NCBI RefSeq assembly: GCF_045038405.1
Contig: NZ_CP173660.1
Coordinates: 1,364,001 to 1,428,000, forward strand
From: Sellimonas caecigallum
Lineage (GTDB): Bacteria; Bacillota; Clostridia; Lachnospirales; Lachnospiraceae
DNA: 64,000 bases
Direction: 5' to 3'
In this document: positions 42,406 to 51,025 of the stretch, piece after piece
How positions within the stretch are numbered: position 1 is the first letter of the stretch
How the letters are laid out: each line of letters begins with the position of its first letter
Made by a program: the position numbers and the translations under genes
The notes under the pieces: model-generated
Told to the model about the DNA's origin: nothing
Databases searched by the model: none
What the model saw: the letters and a program-made list of their open reading frames with translations, nothing else

Positions 42406-44204
42406 ATGATCTCTCGGAATCCTGAGTGATCACAGCCAGCAGACGCTGGCGTTGAACTTTGAAAAGTAAATATTATCTAAAAAGTGAAAAATAGACATGC
42501 TGAAATAGACATAGCTGTCGCTATATCTGGAAAAATGCGATATAATAATCAAGGATCATGCTACTTCCAAAATCAACTTACGTAATGGAGATTCGAAAGG
42601 CAGATCCCATGCATCAAGATGTTGCAGCATCATGATGTGATAGAGGCGGCAGTACCACATCTTAGTAGAGCGGTGTCTGCCGCTTTCTAATTGAAAGTCT
42701 ATTTTCTCACGTTTATTGGAACGTTCTGCCGAAGTCCGGGCATTGAATTCCTTTTTCCACTCCTTCGTGTCACGGGGCGGGAAGTTAATCAGTCTTGGGT
42801 TGTCTTTCATAGCCAGATGGACTGTCCTGCCATACTTGGAATCCGAGCAGGGATGTGTGCAGGAACAGCCGTATTTCCGGCTGGCCAGAGGACAGCGGAA
42901 TTTCAGCCTCCCCTTGGAAGGCTCCGAACCGTCATGACGCATTTTTCTTCCCGCTTTACAAACGGGAACGCCATCTTCACCGATGGTAAGATCATTTTTA
43001 TATTTTACTTTGACGCCTCGCTTTACATTCAGGTCGATAAAGGGCTGGATGTGGTTCTTGCGGCAGTAAATGTAATAAGGCATCGCATCATGAGCGGAAT
43101 CCAGAATCCATTTGTTGATATGAAGTTCAGGAAGGAAAGCTCTCATCCGGAACCAGGTTTCCAGGAATCCATGGGAATCATGTTTTGAGGCAGGATTCAA
43201 CAGAGGGAAAACAGGAAGGTCGCTTTCCGAGTGGGCAGCGACAAGCATATATAAGTCGTAACCGAAATAAAAGCGGTCTCTGGAAGAATCCCATCCAATA
43301 TCGCAGTCAGGCTGGGAAAAGAAACGGTCACAGGAACAATCCGTGATTCCTTTTTCCGAACAGTTGCAGGCAGGATGCTTGCGCTCCCTTGCGGAAGTGA
43401 CAACAGGAGTTCCGTCACCGGCGAGGGAAAGAGCGGAAGGATCAATCAGACCTTTAGCTATGGACTGACTCAGGAATTCCCGATGATAGATCTTAAACAG
43501 GGAAGAATAGGGCTGGTCATCTAATACAAAAGAGGTTGTTTCCAACTGCTCCAGTAACTGATCAACGGAAACCTTTTCGACAGGTTCGGCTTTCGTACCT
43601 TTATGAGCAGGCTTTTTAATCCTTTTGTCTTTTGCAGGACGCAAATGGGAAGACAGATTGGAATCTTCAGAATCCCAAAGTCGGCTGAGGAAATCATAAA
43701 AGGTACCGACGCCGGGAGTATCGCCGAATTCAAAACCGCTGAGGATTGCATAAAGGGGATTGATCTTCAACTGAGCAGCCCAGTCTGTCAGGGAATGGAC
43801 CTTGAAATCAATAGACAGCAGATAAGAGCGCTGCATACAGGAAGGGGTTCTAGGCTTAGGGCCAAAGACAGAGTATTTCGAACGTAGAAGTTCATCCGTA
43901 TAAGAAAGATCAAGATTCCAGAAACGTTCGATGATATCCCAGGTAGCCCGTGAAAAGGCATCTGGATCCGGATAATATTTACGAAGATTTGTAACAACAA
44001 AGTTTTGATAGGCGGCATGCCCGCCAGGATTAACAGGTAACAAAAAAATCGCCTCCAGTCGAAAGAAATAAAATATATTCAATCGGCTTCGCCGCAAATT
44101 TTGGGCGATTTGTCAAGTGTTTTTGGCAAAAAAAGTGGGGGATTTTAATAAAAAAGGAATCCAAACCCCTTATAAATCAAGGGATTAAGATTCCGAGAGA
44201 TTAT
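42406..44204. mobile_element. Insertion sequence between the M14 peptidase gene and DUF969
   Basis: The 1799-bp element has 16-bp terminal inverted repeats, ATGATCTCTCGGAATC (42406-42421) and its complement at 44189-44204 with one mismatch. A 4-bp target duplication ATTA flanks it (42402-42405 and 44205-44208). Removing the IS and one ATTA puts DUF969 about 49 bases after the peptidase stop. The intact repeats, duplication and open transposase point to a recent insertion. Confidence 0.85.
42556..44043 (-). CDS. DDE transposase of the 42.4-44.2 kb IS
   Basis: About 495 residues from a TTG that follows CTGGAGG; the frame is open to an ATG at 44097. DDE motifs are seen as SLAGDGTPVVT, WILDSAHDAMPYY and RTSAERSNKREKIDF, with a Cys-rich insert (HPACNCSEKG). 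The layout resembles IS4/IS1182-type transposases; I cannot fix the family. It faces the operon on the opposite strand. Confidence 0.88.
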   Translation of the reverse strand: MLPVNPGGHAAYQNFVVTNLRKYYPDPDAFSRATWDIIERFWNLDLSYTDELLRSKYSVFGPKPRTPSCMQRSYLLSIDFKVHSLTDWAAQLKINPLYAILSGFEFGDTPGVGTFYDFLSRLWDSEDSNLSSHLRPAKDKRIKKPAHKGTKAEPVEKVSVDQLLEQLETTSFVLDDQPYSSLFKIYHREFLSQSIAKGLIDPSALSLAGDGTPVVTSARERKHPACNCSEKGITDCSCDRFFSQPDCDIGWDSSRDRFYFGYDLYMLVAAHSESDLPVFPLLNPASKHDSHGFLETWFRMRAFLPELHINKWILDSAHDAMPYYIYCRKNHIQPFIDLNVKRGVKVKYKNDLTIGEDGVPVCKAGRKMRHDGSEPSKGRLKFRCPLASRKYGCSCTHPCSDSKYGRTVHLAMKDNPRLINFPPRDTKEWKKEFNARTSAERSNKREKIDFQLESGRHRSTKMWYCRLYHIMMLQHLDAWDLPFESPLRKLILEVA

Positions 44205-44226
44205 ATTATCCAAAGGAGGAAAATCT

Positions 44227-44934
44227 ATGGAACTTTTAAAATTAATCGGAGTTTTGATCGTTATCGTGGGATTTGCGCTCAAACTCGATTCGATTCTCAT
44301 CATCTTTCTCGCGATAATTTCTACCGCGCTGGTAGGAGGCCTCGGTATCGATGGCCTTCTGGAAACACTGGGAACTACCTTCGTAGCGAATCGATCGATG
44401 GCGATCTTTATTATGATTCTTCTTGTAACAGGAGTATTGGAACGAAACGGCCTGAGAGAAGCGGCGGCCGCTCTTATGCGCAAAGTAAAAGGCGCCACAG
44501 CAGGAAAGCTGGTATGCGCTTACGGTATCCTGAGAGGATTCTTCGGTGCGTTTAACGTAGGATTCGGAGGAGTAGCAGGATTTGTACGTCCGGTACTTCT
44601 TCCGATGGCAGAAGGTGCGATCAAAAATTCCGGAAATGAGCCGGATGAACAGCACATGGAAGATGTAAAAGGGATGTCTTCCGCTATGGAAAATATCACA
44701 TGGTTCTTCTTCCAGGTACTGTTTGTAGGAGGATCAGGAGGAATCCTTGTACAGACGACACTGGCGTCACTTGGGTATGAAGTAGAGCTTGTGGAATTGG
44801 CTGCAGCAGAAATTCCGATTGCTCTTATCGCCCTTGTAGTGGCAAGTGTTTACTTTATCCTGAGAGACAGAAAACTTGTTAAGAAATATTATGGATCCGC
44901 CGGATCCAAGCCGGCAAAAGGCAACAAGAAATAG
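44227..44934 (+). CDS. DUF969 membrane protein
   Basis: A 235-residue polytopic protein with AAAGGAGG before the ATG. Helices include LLKLIGVLIVIVGFALKL, a central FGAFNVGFGGVAGFV and a C-terminal helix before a Lys-rich tail. DUF969 and DUF979 proteins occur as a pair next to pyroglutamyl peptidase in many bacteria and are thought to form a permease for 5-oxoproline or related compounds; the substrate is not proven. Confidence 0.88.
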   Translation: MELLKLIGVLIVIVGFALKLDSILIIFLAIISTALVGGLGIDGLLETLGTTFVANRSMAIFIMILLVTGVLERNGLREAAAALMRKVKGATAGKLVCAYGILRGFFGAFNVGFGGVAGFVRPVLLPMAEGAIKNSGNEPDEQHMEDVKGMSSAMENITWFFFQVLFVGGSGGILVQTTLASLGYEVELVELAAAEIPIALIALVVASVYFILRDRKLVKKYYGSAGSKPAKGNKK

Positions 44935-44949
44935 AGGGAGGACGACAGA

Positions 44950-45897
44950 ATGGATTTGAAATTTATACAGATCAGTGCGACCCTTGGAAACAATCTGCTG
45001 GAAGCAGTATGGGTCATCATCGGATTGATCACAATATATGCAGGGATCAAAAATCTTCTCGATAAAGAGAATCCGGCAAGATACGGGACGGCTATTTTCT
45101 GGTGCTCTTTTGGTATCGTGTGTGCGTTTGGTACATGGCTTCCGGCGAAAGTATCCGGACTTCTTGTCATTATCATGTGTATCCCGCCGATCCTTAAGCG
45201 CGTAAAATCCGGAAAAGAAAGTGGACCGACGAAGGAATATACACAGAAACAATACAGCAAAATAGGGATGAAGATCTTTATCCCGGCGCTGACAGTTGCA
45301 ATCTGCTCTTTGCTGTTTGCGTTGTTTACAAATATCAGTTCCATGGTGGGAGTCACAGTCGGCGTCATCATCTCCATGATCATCCTGAGAGCATACTCTT
45401 CAGACAATAAGCCGGCCGTATTTCTCAATGACTCCGAAAGATTTCTTTCCATGATGGGACCTCTTTGTATGCTGCCTCAGCTTCTGGGCGCCCTGGGCGG
45501 TGTTTTCACTGCGGCTGGAGTAGGCGAAGTGATTGCAGGTCTTGTGGAAAATGTCGTTCCGAAAGGAAATGTCAACGTAGGGATCATAGTCTTTGCTATC
45601 GGTATGGCATTGTTTACAATGGTTATGGGAAATGCTTTCGCGGCTATCACGGTCATGACAGTCGGAATCGGAGGACCTTTCGTCCTGGCATACGGAGCAG
45701 ATCCGATCGTTGTCGGAATGCTGGCGCTGACATGCGGTTACTGTGGTACACTGTGCACACCGATGGCAGCCAACTTCAACATCGTACCGGTGGCTATCCT
45801 GAATATGAAGGATCGCTGGGGTGTAATCAAAAATCAGGTTGTTGTTGCCGGTATCATGCTTGTAGTACAGATCTGCTATATGATCATCTTTAAGTAA
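44950..45897 (+). CDS. DUF979 membrane protein
   Basis: A 315-residue polytopic partner of DUF969. About eight helices are seen, with the repeated Gly-rich membrane text FGIVCAFGTWLPAKVSG and MALTCGYCGTLCTPMAANF-like segments (LALTCGYCGTLCTPMAANF). It starts 15 bases after DUF969, so the two should be made together. Likely one transporter half. Confidence 0.88.
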   Translation: MDLKFIQISATLGNNLLEAVWVIIGLITIYAGIKNLLDKENPARYGTAIFWCSFGIVCAFGTWLPAKVSGLLVIIMCIPPILKRVKSGKESGPTKEYTQKQYSKIGMKIFIPALTVAICSLLFALFTNISSMVGVTVGVIISMIILRAYSSDNKPAVFLNDSERFLSMMGPLCMLPQLLGALGGVFTAAGVGEVIAGLVENVVPKGNVNVGIIVFAIGMALFTMVMGNAFAAITVMTVGIGGPFVLAYGADPIVVGMLALTCGYCGTLCTPMAANFNIVPVAILNMKDRWGVIKNQVVVAGIMLVVQICYMIIFK

Positions 45898-45926
45898 AAG
45901 CGGGTACGTACAGAAGGACGGACAAT

Positions 45927-46916
45927 ATGGCACAGAAAATGGGACGGGGAGCAAAGATCATCATCCGGGAATGGGTCAGGATAAAACCGTGGGACAGGCT
46001 TCTCATTGTGACAAGCAAAGAGCATTTGAACGAGGCGAGAGAACTGAGGAAGCAGGCTTTCGGCCATGCGTATTCGGTAAATACTTTGATCGTGGAAAAT
46101 AAGGGCAGACATGTAGGCGTCTTCTTTGATGAGAATGAGGATATTTTTGACCCTTATACTGCCATTATCGCGGCCACCGAGTATTCTCTTGTAACGACAA
46201 AGGCAGCCAAAAAGGCTATCCAGAAGAAGAAGAAATTTCTTTCGCTTCCCCTTTCCACAAATGACGGACGGTCCATGCTGGAATATGATTTCCTCATGAT
46301 GGATACAAAGAAGAGCCGGCTGATGGCGAAAGTAATCATGAAATATCTGAAAAATTCCAGCAAAATCCGTGTGACGACAGCTGCGGGCACGGATCTGCAG
46401 ATGGAAAAAAGAGGACGAAAACCGGGATTTTTCAATGGAGTCCTTAAAGATGGGAAAGGCTATTCATCCGCCAGTATCGAGGTCTATGTACCGATCGAGG
46501 AGACAAAGACAGAAGGGATCATGGTGCTGGATGGATCCCTTGGATATATCGGACGGGCCAAAGAACCGACCCGGATTGAATTCCGGAAAGGCAGGATCGT
46601 TGAGATAGAGAACACTCCTACCGGAATACGGCTCAAAGAGTATATGGAAGGATACCGGGACAGCCGGATCTATATCGGCGGAGAGCTGGGGATCGGATTG
46701 AATTCTTACTCCAAATGTCTCGGGAACTGCTATATCGAAGATGAGTCGGCTTATGGGACGTTCCATATCGGTGTCGGGCGCAATATCGCACTTGGAGGAG
46801 TGCAGAATGCAAAAGGGCATTTTGATCTTGTCTGTATGGATCCGGATATTTATACGGATAACCGGATGATCATGCAGGAAGGAAAGATTATTTTGCCGGA
46901 ACCAAATGTATATTAA
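45927..46916 (+). CDS. M29-like aminopeptidase family protein
   Basis: A 329-residue protein with the C-terminal text ESAYGTFHIGVGRNIALGG and KGHFDLVCMDPDI, close in form to the metal region of M29 thermophilic aminopeptidases and related dioxygenase-like proteins. The N-terminus (AKIIIREWVRIKPWDRLLIV) also fits. Function as an aminopeptidase is inferred; some related proteins have other roles. It lies between DUF979 and pcp and probably processes the peptides released by them. Confidence 0.75.
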   Translation: MAQKMGRGAKIIIREWVRIKPWDRLLIVTSKEHLNEARELRKQAFGHAYSVNTLIVENKGRHVGVFFDENEDIFDPYTAIIAATEYSLVTTKAAKKAIQKKKKFLSLPLSTNDGRSMLEYDFLMMDTKKSRLMAKVIMKYLKNSSKIRVTTAAGTDLQMEKRGRKPGFFNGVLKDGKGYSSASIEVYVPIEETKTEGIMVLDGSLGYIGRAKEPTRIEFRKGRIVEIENTPTGIRLKEYMEGYRDSRIYIGGELGIGLNSYSKCLGNCYIEDESAYGTFHIGVGRNIALGGVQNAKGHFDLVCMDPDIYTDNRMIMQEGKIILPEPNVY

Positions 46917-46930
46917 GAGAGGTGCTGAAT

Positions 46931-47575
46931 ATGAAAGTATTAATAACAGGATTTGATCCGTTCGGAGGAGAAAAAGTGAATCCGGCTTTTGAAGCAGTGA
47001 AGCTTCTTCCGAATACGATCGCAGGGGCTGAGATCATCAAACTCGAGATCCCGACCGTATTTACAAGAAGTGCAGTTGTGGTAGAAGAGGCCATCAAAGA
47101 GCACCAGCCGGATATTGTTATCAATGTCGGACAGGCAGGCGGACGTTCCTGCATGACAGTGGAAAAAGTGGCCATCAACCTGGCAGAAGCAAGAATTCCG
47201 GACAACGACGGAGAGCAGCCGTTTGACCAGCCGCTCAGAGAAGACGGAGAAACAGCGTATTTCGCAACGATCCCGGTAAAAGCTATGGTAGAAAATATGA
47301 GAAACCATGGAATCCCGGCACACATCTCCTACACAGCCGGCACATACGTATGCAACAGCATCATGTACAACGTGCTGTATCTCATCGATAAAAAATACAA
47401 TGGCATCCGTGCCGGATTTATCCACGTCCCGTTTGAAGGCGGACAGGTTGTGGAAAAACCGAACGGAACACCGTTTATGTCATTGGAAATGATCGCAAAA
47501 GGTCTTGAATACGGAATCGAGGCGGCAGTGACAAACGAGACTGATGTGGCAAAAGCAATGGGCGAGACACACTAG
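46931..47575 (+). CDS. pcp: Pyrrolidone-carboxylate (pyroglutamyl) peptidase
   Basis: A 214-residue C15 cysteine peptidase that removes N-terminal 5-oxoproline. FDPFGGEKVNPAFEA starts it, GQAGGRSCMTVEKVA holds the catalytic Glu region, GTYVCNSIMYNVLY the Cys, and GFIHVPFE the His. The ATG at 46931 has GAGGTG upstream. It ends the DUF969/DUF979 operon and has a terminator after it. Confidence 0.95.
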   Translation: MKVLITGFDPFGGEKVNPAFEAVKLLPNTIAGAEIIKLEIPTVFTRSAVVVEEAIKEHQPDIVINVGQAGGRSCMTVEKVAINLAEARIPDNDGEQPFDQPLREDGETAYFATIPVKAMVENMRNHGIPAHISYTAGTYVCNSIMYNVLYLIDKKYNGIRAGFIHVPFEGGQVVEKPNGTPFMSLEMIAKGLEYGIEAAVTNETDVAKAMGETH

Positions 47576-47896
47576 ACGGACGGCGCGGCTTACAGACGAA
47601 TCGTTGATAAAAAGGCAGAAGATTTATCCTTTGAGGGATAAGGCTTCTGCCTTTGTCTTGTGTAAAATATACAAATGGAACCATCGGTGCCCCGGCTGTT
47701 TAGAACTAGTACAATGGAGCTGGACAGATGACAGGAAAAAAGTATAAATTTCAGAAGAAAGTTCAAATGAATCAAAAAGAAAAAAGTACAAATCAAAAAT
47801 AAGTGAAAACTCCCGCGAAAATTATCCTACTAAAAAAAGATGGAAAAATGTTAAAGTAGAACCATCAAGATAAGTGAGAAATCAAGGAGGAGAAAC
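47576..47896. other. Intergenic region, pcp to sugar ABC operon
   Basis: The 321 bases hold the pcp terminator and the leader of the ABC operon. A 24-codon frame at about 47728 has weak support and is not called. No catabolite-repression site was identified with confidence. Confidence 0.5.
47611..47656 (+). terminator. Terminator after pcp
   Basis: AAAGGCAGAAG pairs with CTTCTGCCTTT, and an inner TTATCC/GGATAA stem extends it; a short T-rich stretch follows. Confidence 0.75.
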
Positions 47897-49192
47897 ATGA
47901 AAAAGAAAAGAGTTCTGGCTTTATTGCTGGCAAGTGTAATGACATTGGGACTTGCAGCCTGCGGAAGTTCAGATGATTCCAAAAAGGAAAGCAAGAAGGA
48001 CGACAACAAACTGACGATCTGGGCTTGGGATGAAGCGTTCAATATCAAGGCTGCAAACGTGGCGGCTGATATGTACAAAGAAGATCACTCCGATGCAGAG
48101 ATCGAAGTAGTGACAATGGCACAGGATGACATCGTAGCGAAGCTGAATACAAGTCTTTCTTCTCAGTCCTATGACGGTCTTCCGGACATCGTACTGATCG
48201 AAGATTACAGAATTCAGGGATACCTGAACGCGTATGAAGATGAATTCGCAGATCTTTCCGACATCGCAAAACCGGAAGATTTTGCAGCATACAAGACAGG
48301 GGTTAACCAGAAAGACGGAAAAATGTATGGAATTCCGTTTGACAGTGGTGTAGCGGCAGTCTTCTACAGAACGGATTATATAGAACAGGCCGGATACACA
48401 AAGGAAGACATGCAGAATCTGACATGGGACAAATACATTGAGATCGGAAAAGCAGTAAAAGAAAAGACAGGAAAAGCGATGCTTACACTGGATCCGAGCG
48501 ATATCGGACAGATCCGTATGATGATGCAGAGCGCAGGAACATGGTATACAGATGAAGATGGCAAGGTAAATATCGCCGGCAACCAGGGATTAAAAGATGC
48601 TATCAATACATACAAAAAACTTGTGGATGCAGGAATCACAGAGACTGTTTCCGACTGGGATCAGTTTGTAGGAGCATTTAACAGCGGAGATGTTGCAACT
48701 GTTCCGACAGGATGCTGGATTTCCCCATCTGTTCTTGGCGCGGAAGACCAGAGCGGAAAATGGGCGATCGCTCCGTTCCCGAAAATGGCAGAAAATGCAG
48801 ATTCCGTCAATGCATCATCCATCGGCGGCGGATGGTATGTCCTTAAAAATGTAGGAAACGAAGATCTTGCAAAAGATTTCCTGAAAGAAACATTTGCATC
48901 CAATGTAGATCTGATGAATCAGCTTGCAACAGATATCAATCTTGTTAGTACACTGAAAGCAGCAAGCTCTGCTGAAAACTACAGCAAAGGCGTGGAATTC
49001 TACGGCGGACAGGAAATTTTCAAAGATTTTGCAGCATGGACAAACGAGGTTCCGACTGTCAACTACGGAGAGAACACATACGAAATCGAAGATCTGATGA
49101 CAGAAGTTGTTCAGGCAATTTTGGGTGGCGCTGATATAGATAAGACATTGGAAGAATATCAGACACAGATTGAATCTGTAGTTGCCAATTAA
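47897..49192 (+). CDS. Sugar ABC transporter substrate-binding lipoprotein
   Basis: A 431-residue CUT1-type binding protein. The lipobox LGLAACGSS anchors Cys to lipid after a 20-residue signal. The rest is SBP_bac_1-like (LTIWAWDEAFNIKAANVAADM, and GIPFDSGVAAVFYRTDY). AAGGAGG precedes the ATG. The adjacent permeases and beta-galactosidase suggest a galactoside or galacto-oligosaccharide substrate. No ATPase gene is next to it, so a shared MsmK-type ATPase is expected elsewhere. Confidence 0.92.
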   Translation: MKKKRVLALLLASVMTLGLAACGSSDDSKKESKKDDNKLTIWAWDEAFNIKAANVAADMYKEDHSDAEIEVVTMAQDDIVAKLNTSLSSQSYDGLPDIVLIEDYRIQGYLNAYEDEFADLSDIAKPEDFAAYKTGVNQKDGKMYGIPFDSGVAAVFYRTDYIEQAGYTKEDMQNLTWDKYIEIGKAVKEKTGKAMLTLDPSDIGQIRMMMQSAGTWYTDEDGKVNIAGNQGLKDAINTYKKLVDAGITETVSDWDQFVGAFNSGDVATVPTGCWISPSVLGAEDQSGKWAIAPFPKMAENADSVNASSIGGGWYVLKNVGNEDLAKDFLKETFASNVDLMNQLATDINLVSTLKAASSAENYSKGVEFYGGQEIFKDFAAWTNEVPTVNYGENTYEIEDLMTEVVQAILGGADIDKTLEEYQTQIESVVAN

Positions 49193-49205
49193 GCAATACG
49201 GTCAC

Positions 49206-49245
49206 AATAGCCATTTGCTTCGGGATAAAGAGGTAAATGGCTATT
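49206..49245 (+). promoter_or_regulatory. Intercistronic hairpin between binding protein and permease genes
   Basis: AATAGCCATTT and AAATGGCTATT form an 11-bp stem with an 18-base loop. Such structures often terminate part of the transcripts or protect the upstream mRNA, so binding protein is made in excess over the permeases. Confidence 0.6.
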
Positions 49246-49270
49246 ATTATGCAAAAAAGGAGGGAGACTT

Positions 49271-50164
49271 GTGGCAGATATGACAAAGAAAAAAGATATG
49301 AGTCCCAAATTGAACCGGACAGGATGGATTTTTGTCCTCCCAAGTATTATACTGATTGTAGCTTTTGTATTTTATCCAATGGTACAGGCGCTTATTACTT
49401 CTTTTCAGTCCGGAGCAGGAAATAATCTGTCGTTCAGCGGGCTCAGCAATTACAAGAGGCTTTTGACGGACACGACATTCAGAAAGGCATTGTCCAACAC
49501 GGTATTATATCTGGTGGTGCAGGTGCCGATCATGATCTTGCTTGCTCTGGCAATCTCATCGATGCTCAATAACAAACGGCTGAAATTCAAAGGTCTTTTC
49601 AGGACAGCGATTTTTCTTCCGTGCGTGACATCACTTGTAGCTTACTCTATCGTATTCAAGAGTCTGTTTGCGACAGACGGGTTTGTAAACGCGATGCTTG
49701 TCAAGCTGAATATCATCGCGGAACCAATTTCCTGGATCACAGATCCGGTGTGGGCAAAAGTTTTGATCATCGTGGCGATCACATGGAGATGGACGGGATA
49801 TAACATGGTCTTTTATCTTTCCGGACTTCAGGGAATAGATGATTCCATTTACGAAGCGGCAGAGATTGACGGGGCAGGGGCGTTCCAGAAATTTAAAAGC
49901 ATTACGCTCCCGATGCTCAAACCGATCATCCTTTTTACAACGATCAATTCCACGATCGGTACGCTGCAGCTTTTCGACGAACCGATGAACATTACCCAGG
50001 GAGGACCTGCGAATGCAACGATCACGATCTCACAGTACATTTACAATATCCTCTTTAAGTATTCATCCGATTTCGGATATGCGGCGGCAGTATCCTATGT
50101 TGTAGTGATCATGATCGTCGTATTATCCTTTATCCAGTTGAAAGTAGGTGACAAGAATGAGTAG
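49271..50164 (+). CDS. Sugar ABC transporter permease (first)
   Basis: A 297-residue CUT1 permease of the MalF/MsmF type, with about six helices and the EAA loop YEAAEIDGAGAFQKFKSITLP that binds the ATPase. GGAGGG lies upstream; a GTG or ATG near 49271 starts it. It overlaps the next permease by eight bases. Confidence 0.92.
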   Translation: MADMTKKKDMSPKLNRTGWIFVLPSIILIVAFVFYPMVQALITSFQSGAGNNLSFSGLSNYKRLLTDTTFRKALSNTVLYLVVQVPIMILLALAISSMLNNKRLKFKGLFRTAIFLPCVTSLVAYSIVFKSLFATDGFVNAMLVKLNIIAEPISWITDPVWAKVLIIVAITWRWTGYNMVFYLSGLQGIDDSIYEAAEIDGAGAFQKFKSITLPMLKPIILFTTINSTIGTLQLFDEPMNITQGGPANATITISQYIYNILFKYSSDFGYAAAVSYVVVIMIVVLSFIQLKVGDKNE

Positions 50165-50996
50165 AAAAATAGGGAATGTGTTTCAATATATCTTTTTGAC
50201 CATCGCATCTGTTGTGTCCGTCTTTCCGATTTTCTGGATGGTCATTGCATCTACGAATAAGTCGGTGGATATCACGAAAGGGACACTTTTGCCGGGCGGT
50301 TATTTTATGGAGAATCTGAAGACCCTTTTGAATTCAGATCTTCAGTATATGAATGCGTTTAAGAATTCTTTGCTTATCGCGGTAGTTACGACAGCGCTTG
50401 CGATGATCGTCTCTTCGGCGGCAGGATATGCATTTGTCATCTACAAATCTAAAGGACGTGAGCGCGTGTTTACGATCGTACTGCTGTCCATGATGGTTCC
50501 GTTTGCGGCCCTGATGGTCCCGCTGTTCCGACTGTTCAGCAAATTTCAGCATATGGGACCTCTGAAAGTGATCGCTTTGAATACGCCGATGGCGGTTATC
50601 ATCATTGCCATCGCTACGGCATTCTTGATTTTCTTCTTCCGCCAGAATACCCAGAGTTTTCCGAAAGAACTGGTAGAGGCGGCAAGGATCGACGGGCTTG
50701 GTGAATTTGGCATATTTTTCAAAGTATTCATGCCGACAAACAAATCGGTGTATGCGGCAGCGATCGTCGTGACATTTATGACAAGCTGGAACAATTACCT
50801 CTGGCCGTTGATCGCACTGCAGTCTCCGGAAAAGAGAACACTGCCGCTTGTTCTGGCAGCGATGGGATCGTCCTACACGCCGGATTATGGTATGATGATG
50901 GTAGCAGTCGTTATCGCGACGATTCCGATGGCAGTGTTATTCTTTATCATGCAGAAACAGTTTGTGGCAGGTATGACGGGATCAGTCAAAGGTTAA
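50157..50996 (+). CDS. Sugar ABC transporter permease (second)
   Basis: A 279-residue MalG/MsmG-type permease from the ATG at 50157 (GTAGGTGA upstream, inside the previous gene). The EAA loop is VEAARIDGLGEFGIFFKVFMP. C-terminal helices end in FVAGMTGSVKG. Together with the partner it forms the channel of the importer. Confidence 0.92.
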   Translation: MSRKIGNVFQYIFLTIASVVSVFPIFWMVIASTNKSVDITKGTLLPGGYFMENLKTLLNSDLQYMNAFKNSLLIAVVTTALAMIVSSAAGYAFVIYKSKGRERVFTIVLLSMMVPFAALMVPLFRLFSKFQHMGPLKVIALNTPMAVIIIAIATAFLIFFFRQNTQSFPKELVEAARIDGLGEFGIFFKVFMPTNKSVYAAAIVVTFMTSWNNYLWPLIALQSPEKRTLPLVLAAMGSSYTPDYGMMMVAVVIATIPMAVLFFIMQKQFVAGMTGSVKG

Positions 50997-51025
50997 GGAT
51001 TCATAGAAAGGAGCAGACAGCATAG

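Noticed and set aside
44227..45897. Gluconate-type transporter for DUF969/DUF979
   Set aside because: The helices and loops fit the DUF969/DUF979 pair next to pcp better, and no gluconate genes are adjacent.
47728..47802. 24-codon frame before the sugar-binding protein gene
   Set aside because: It is Lys/Gln-rich, has a weak ribosome site and shows no family pattern; chance is likely.
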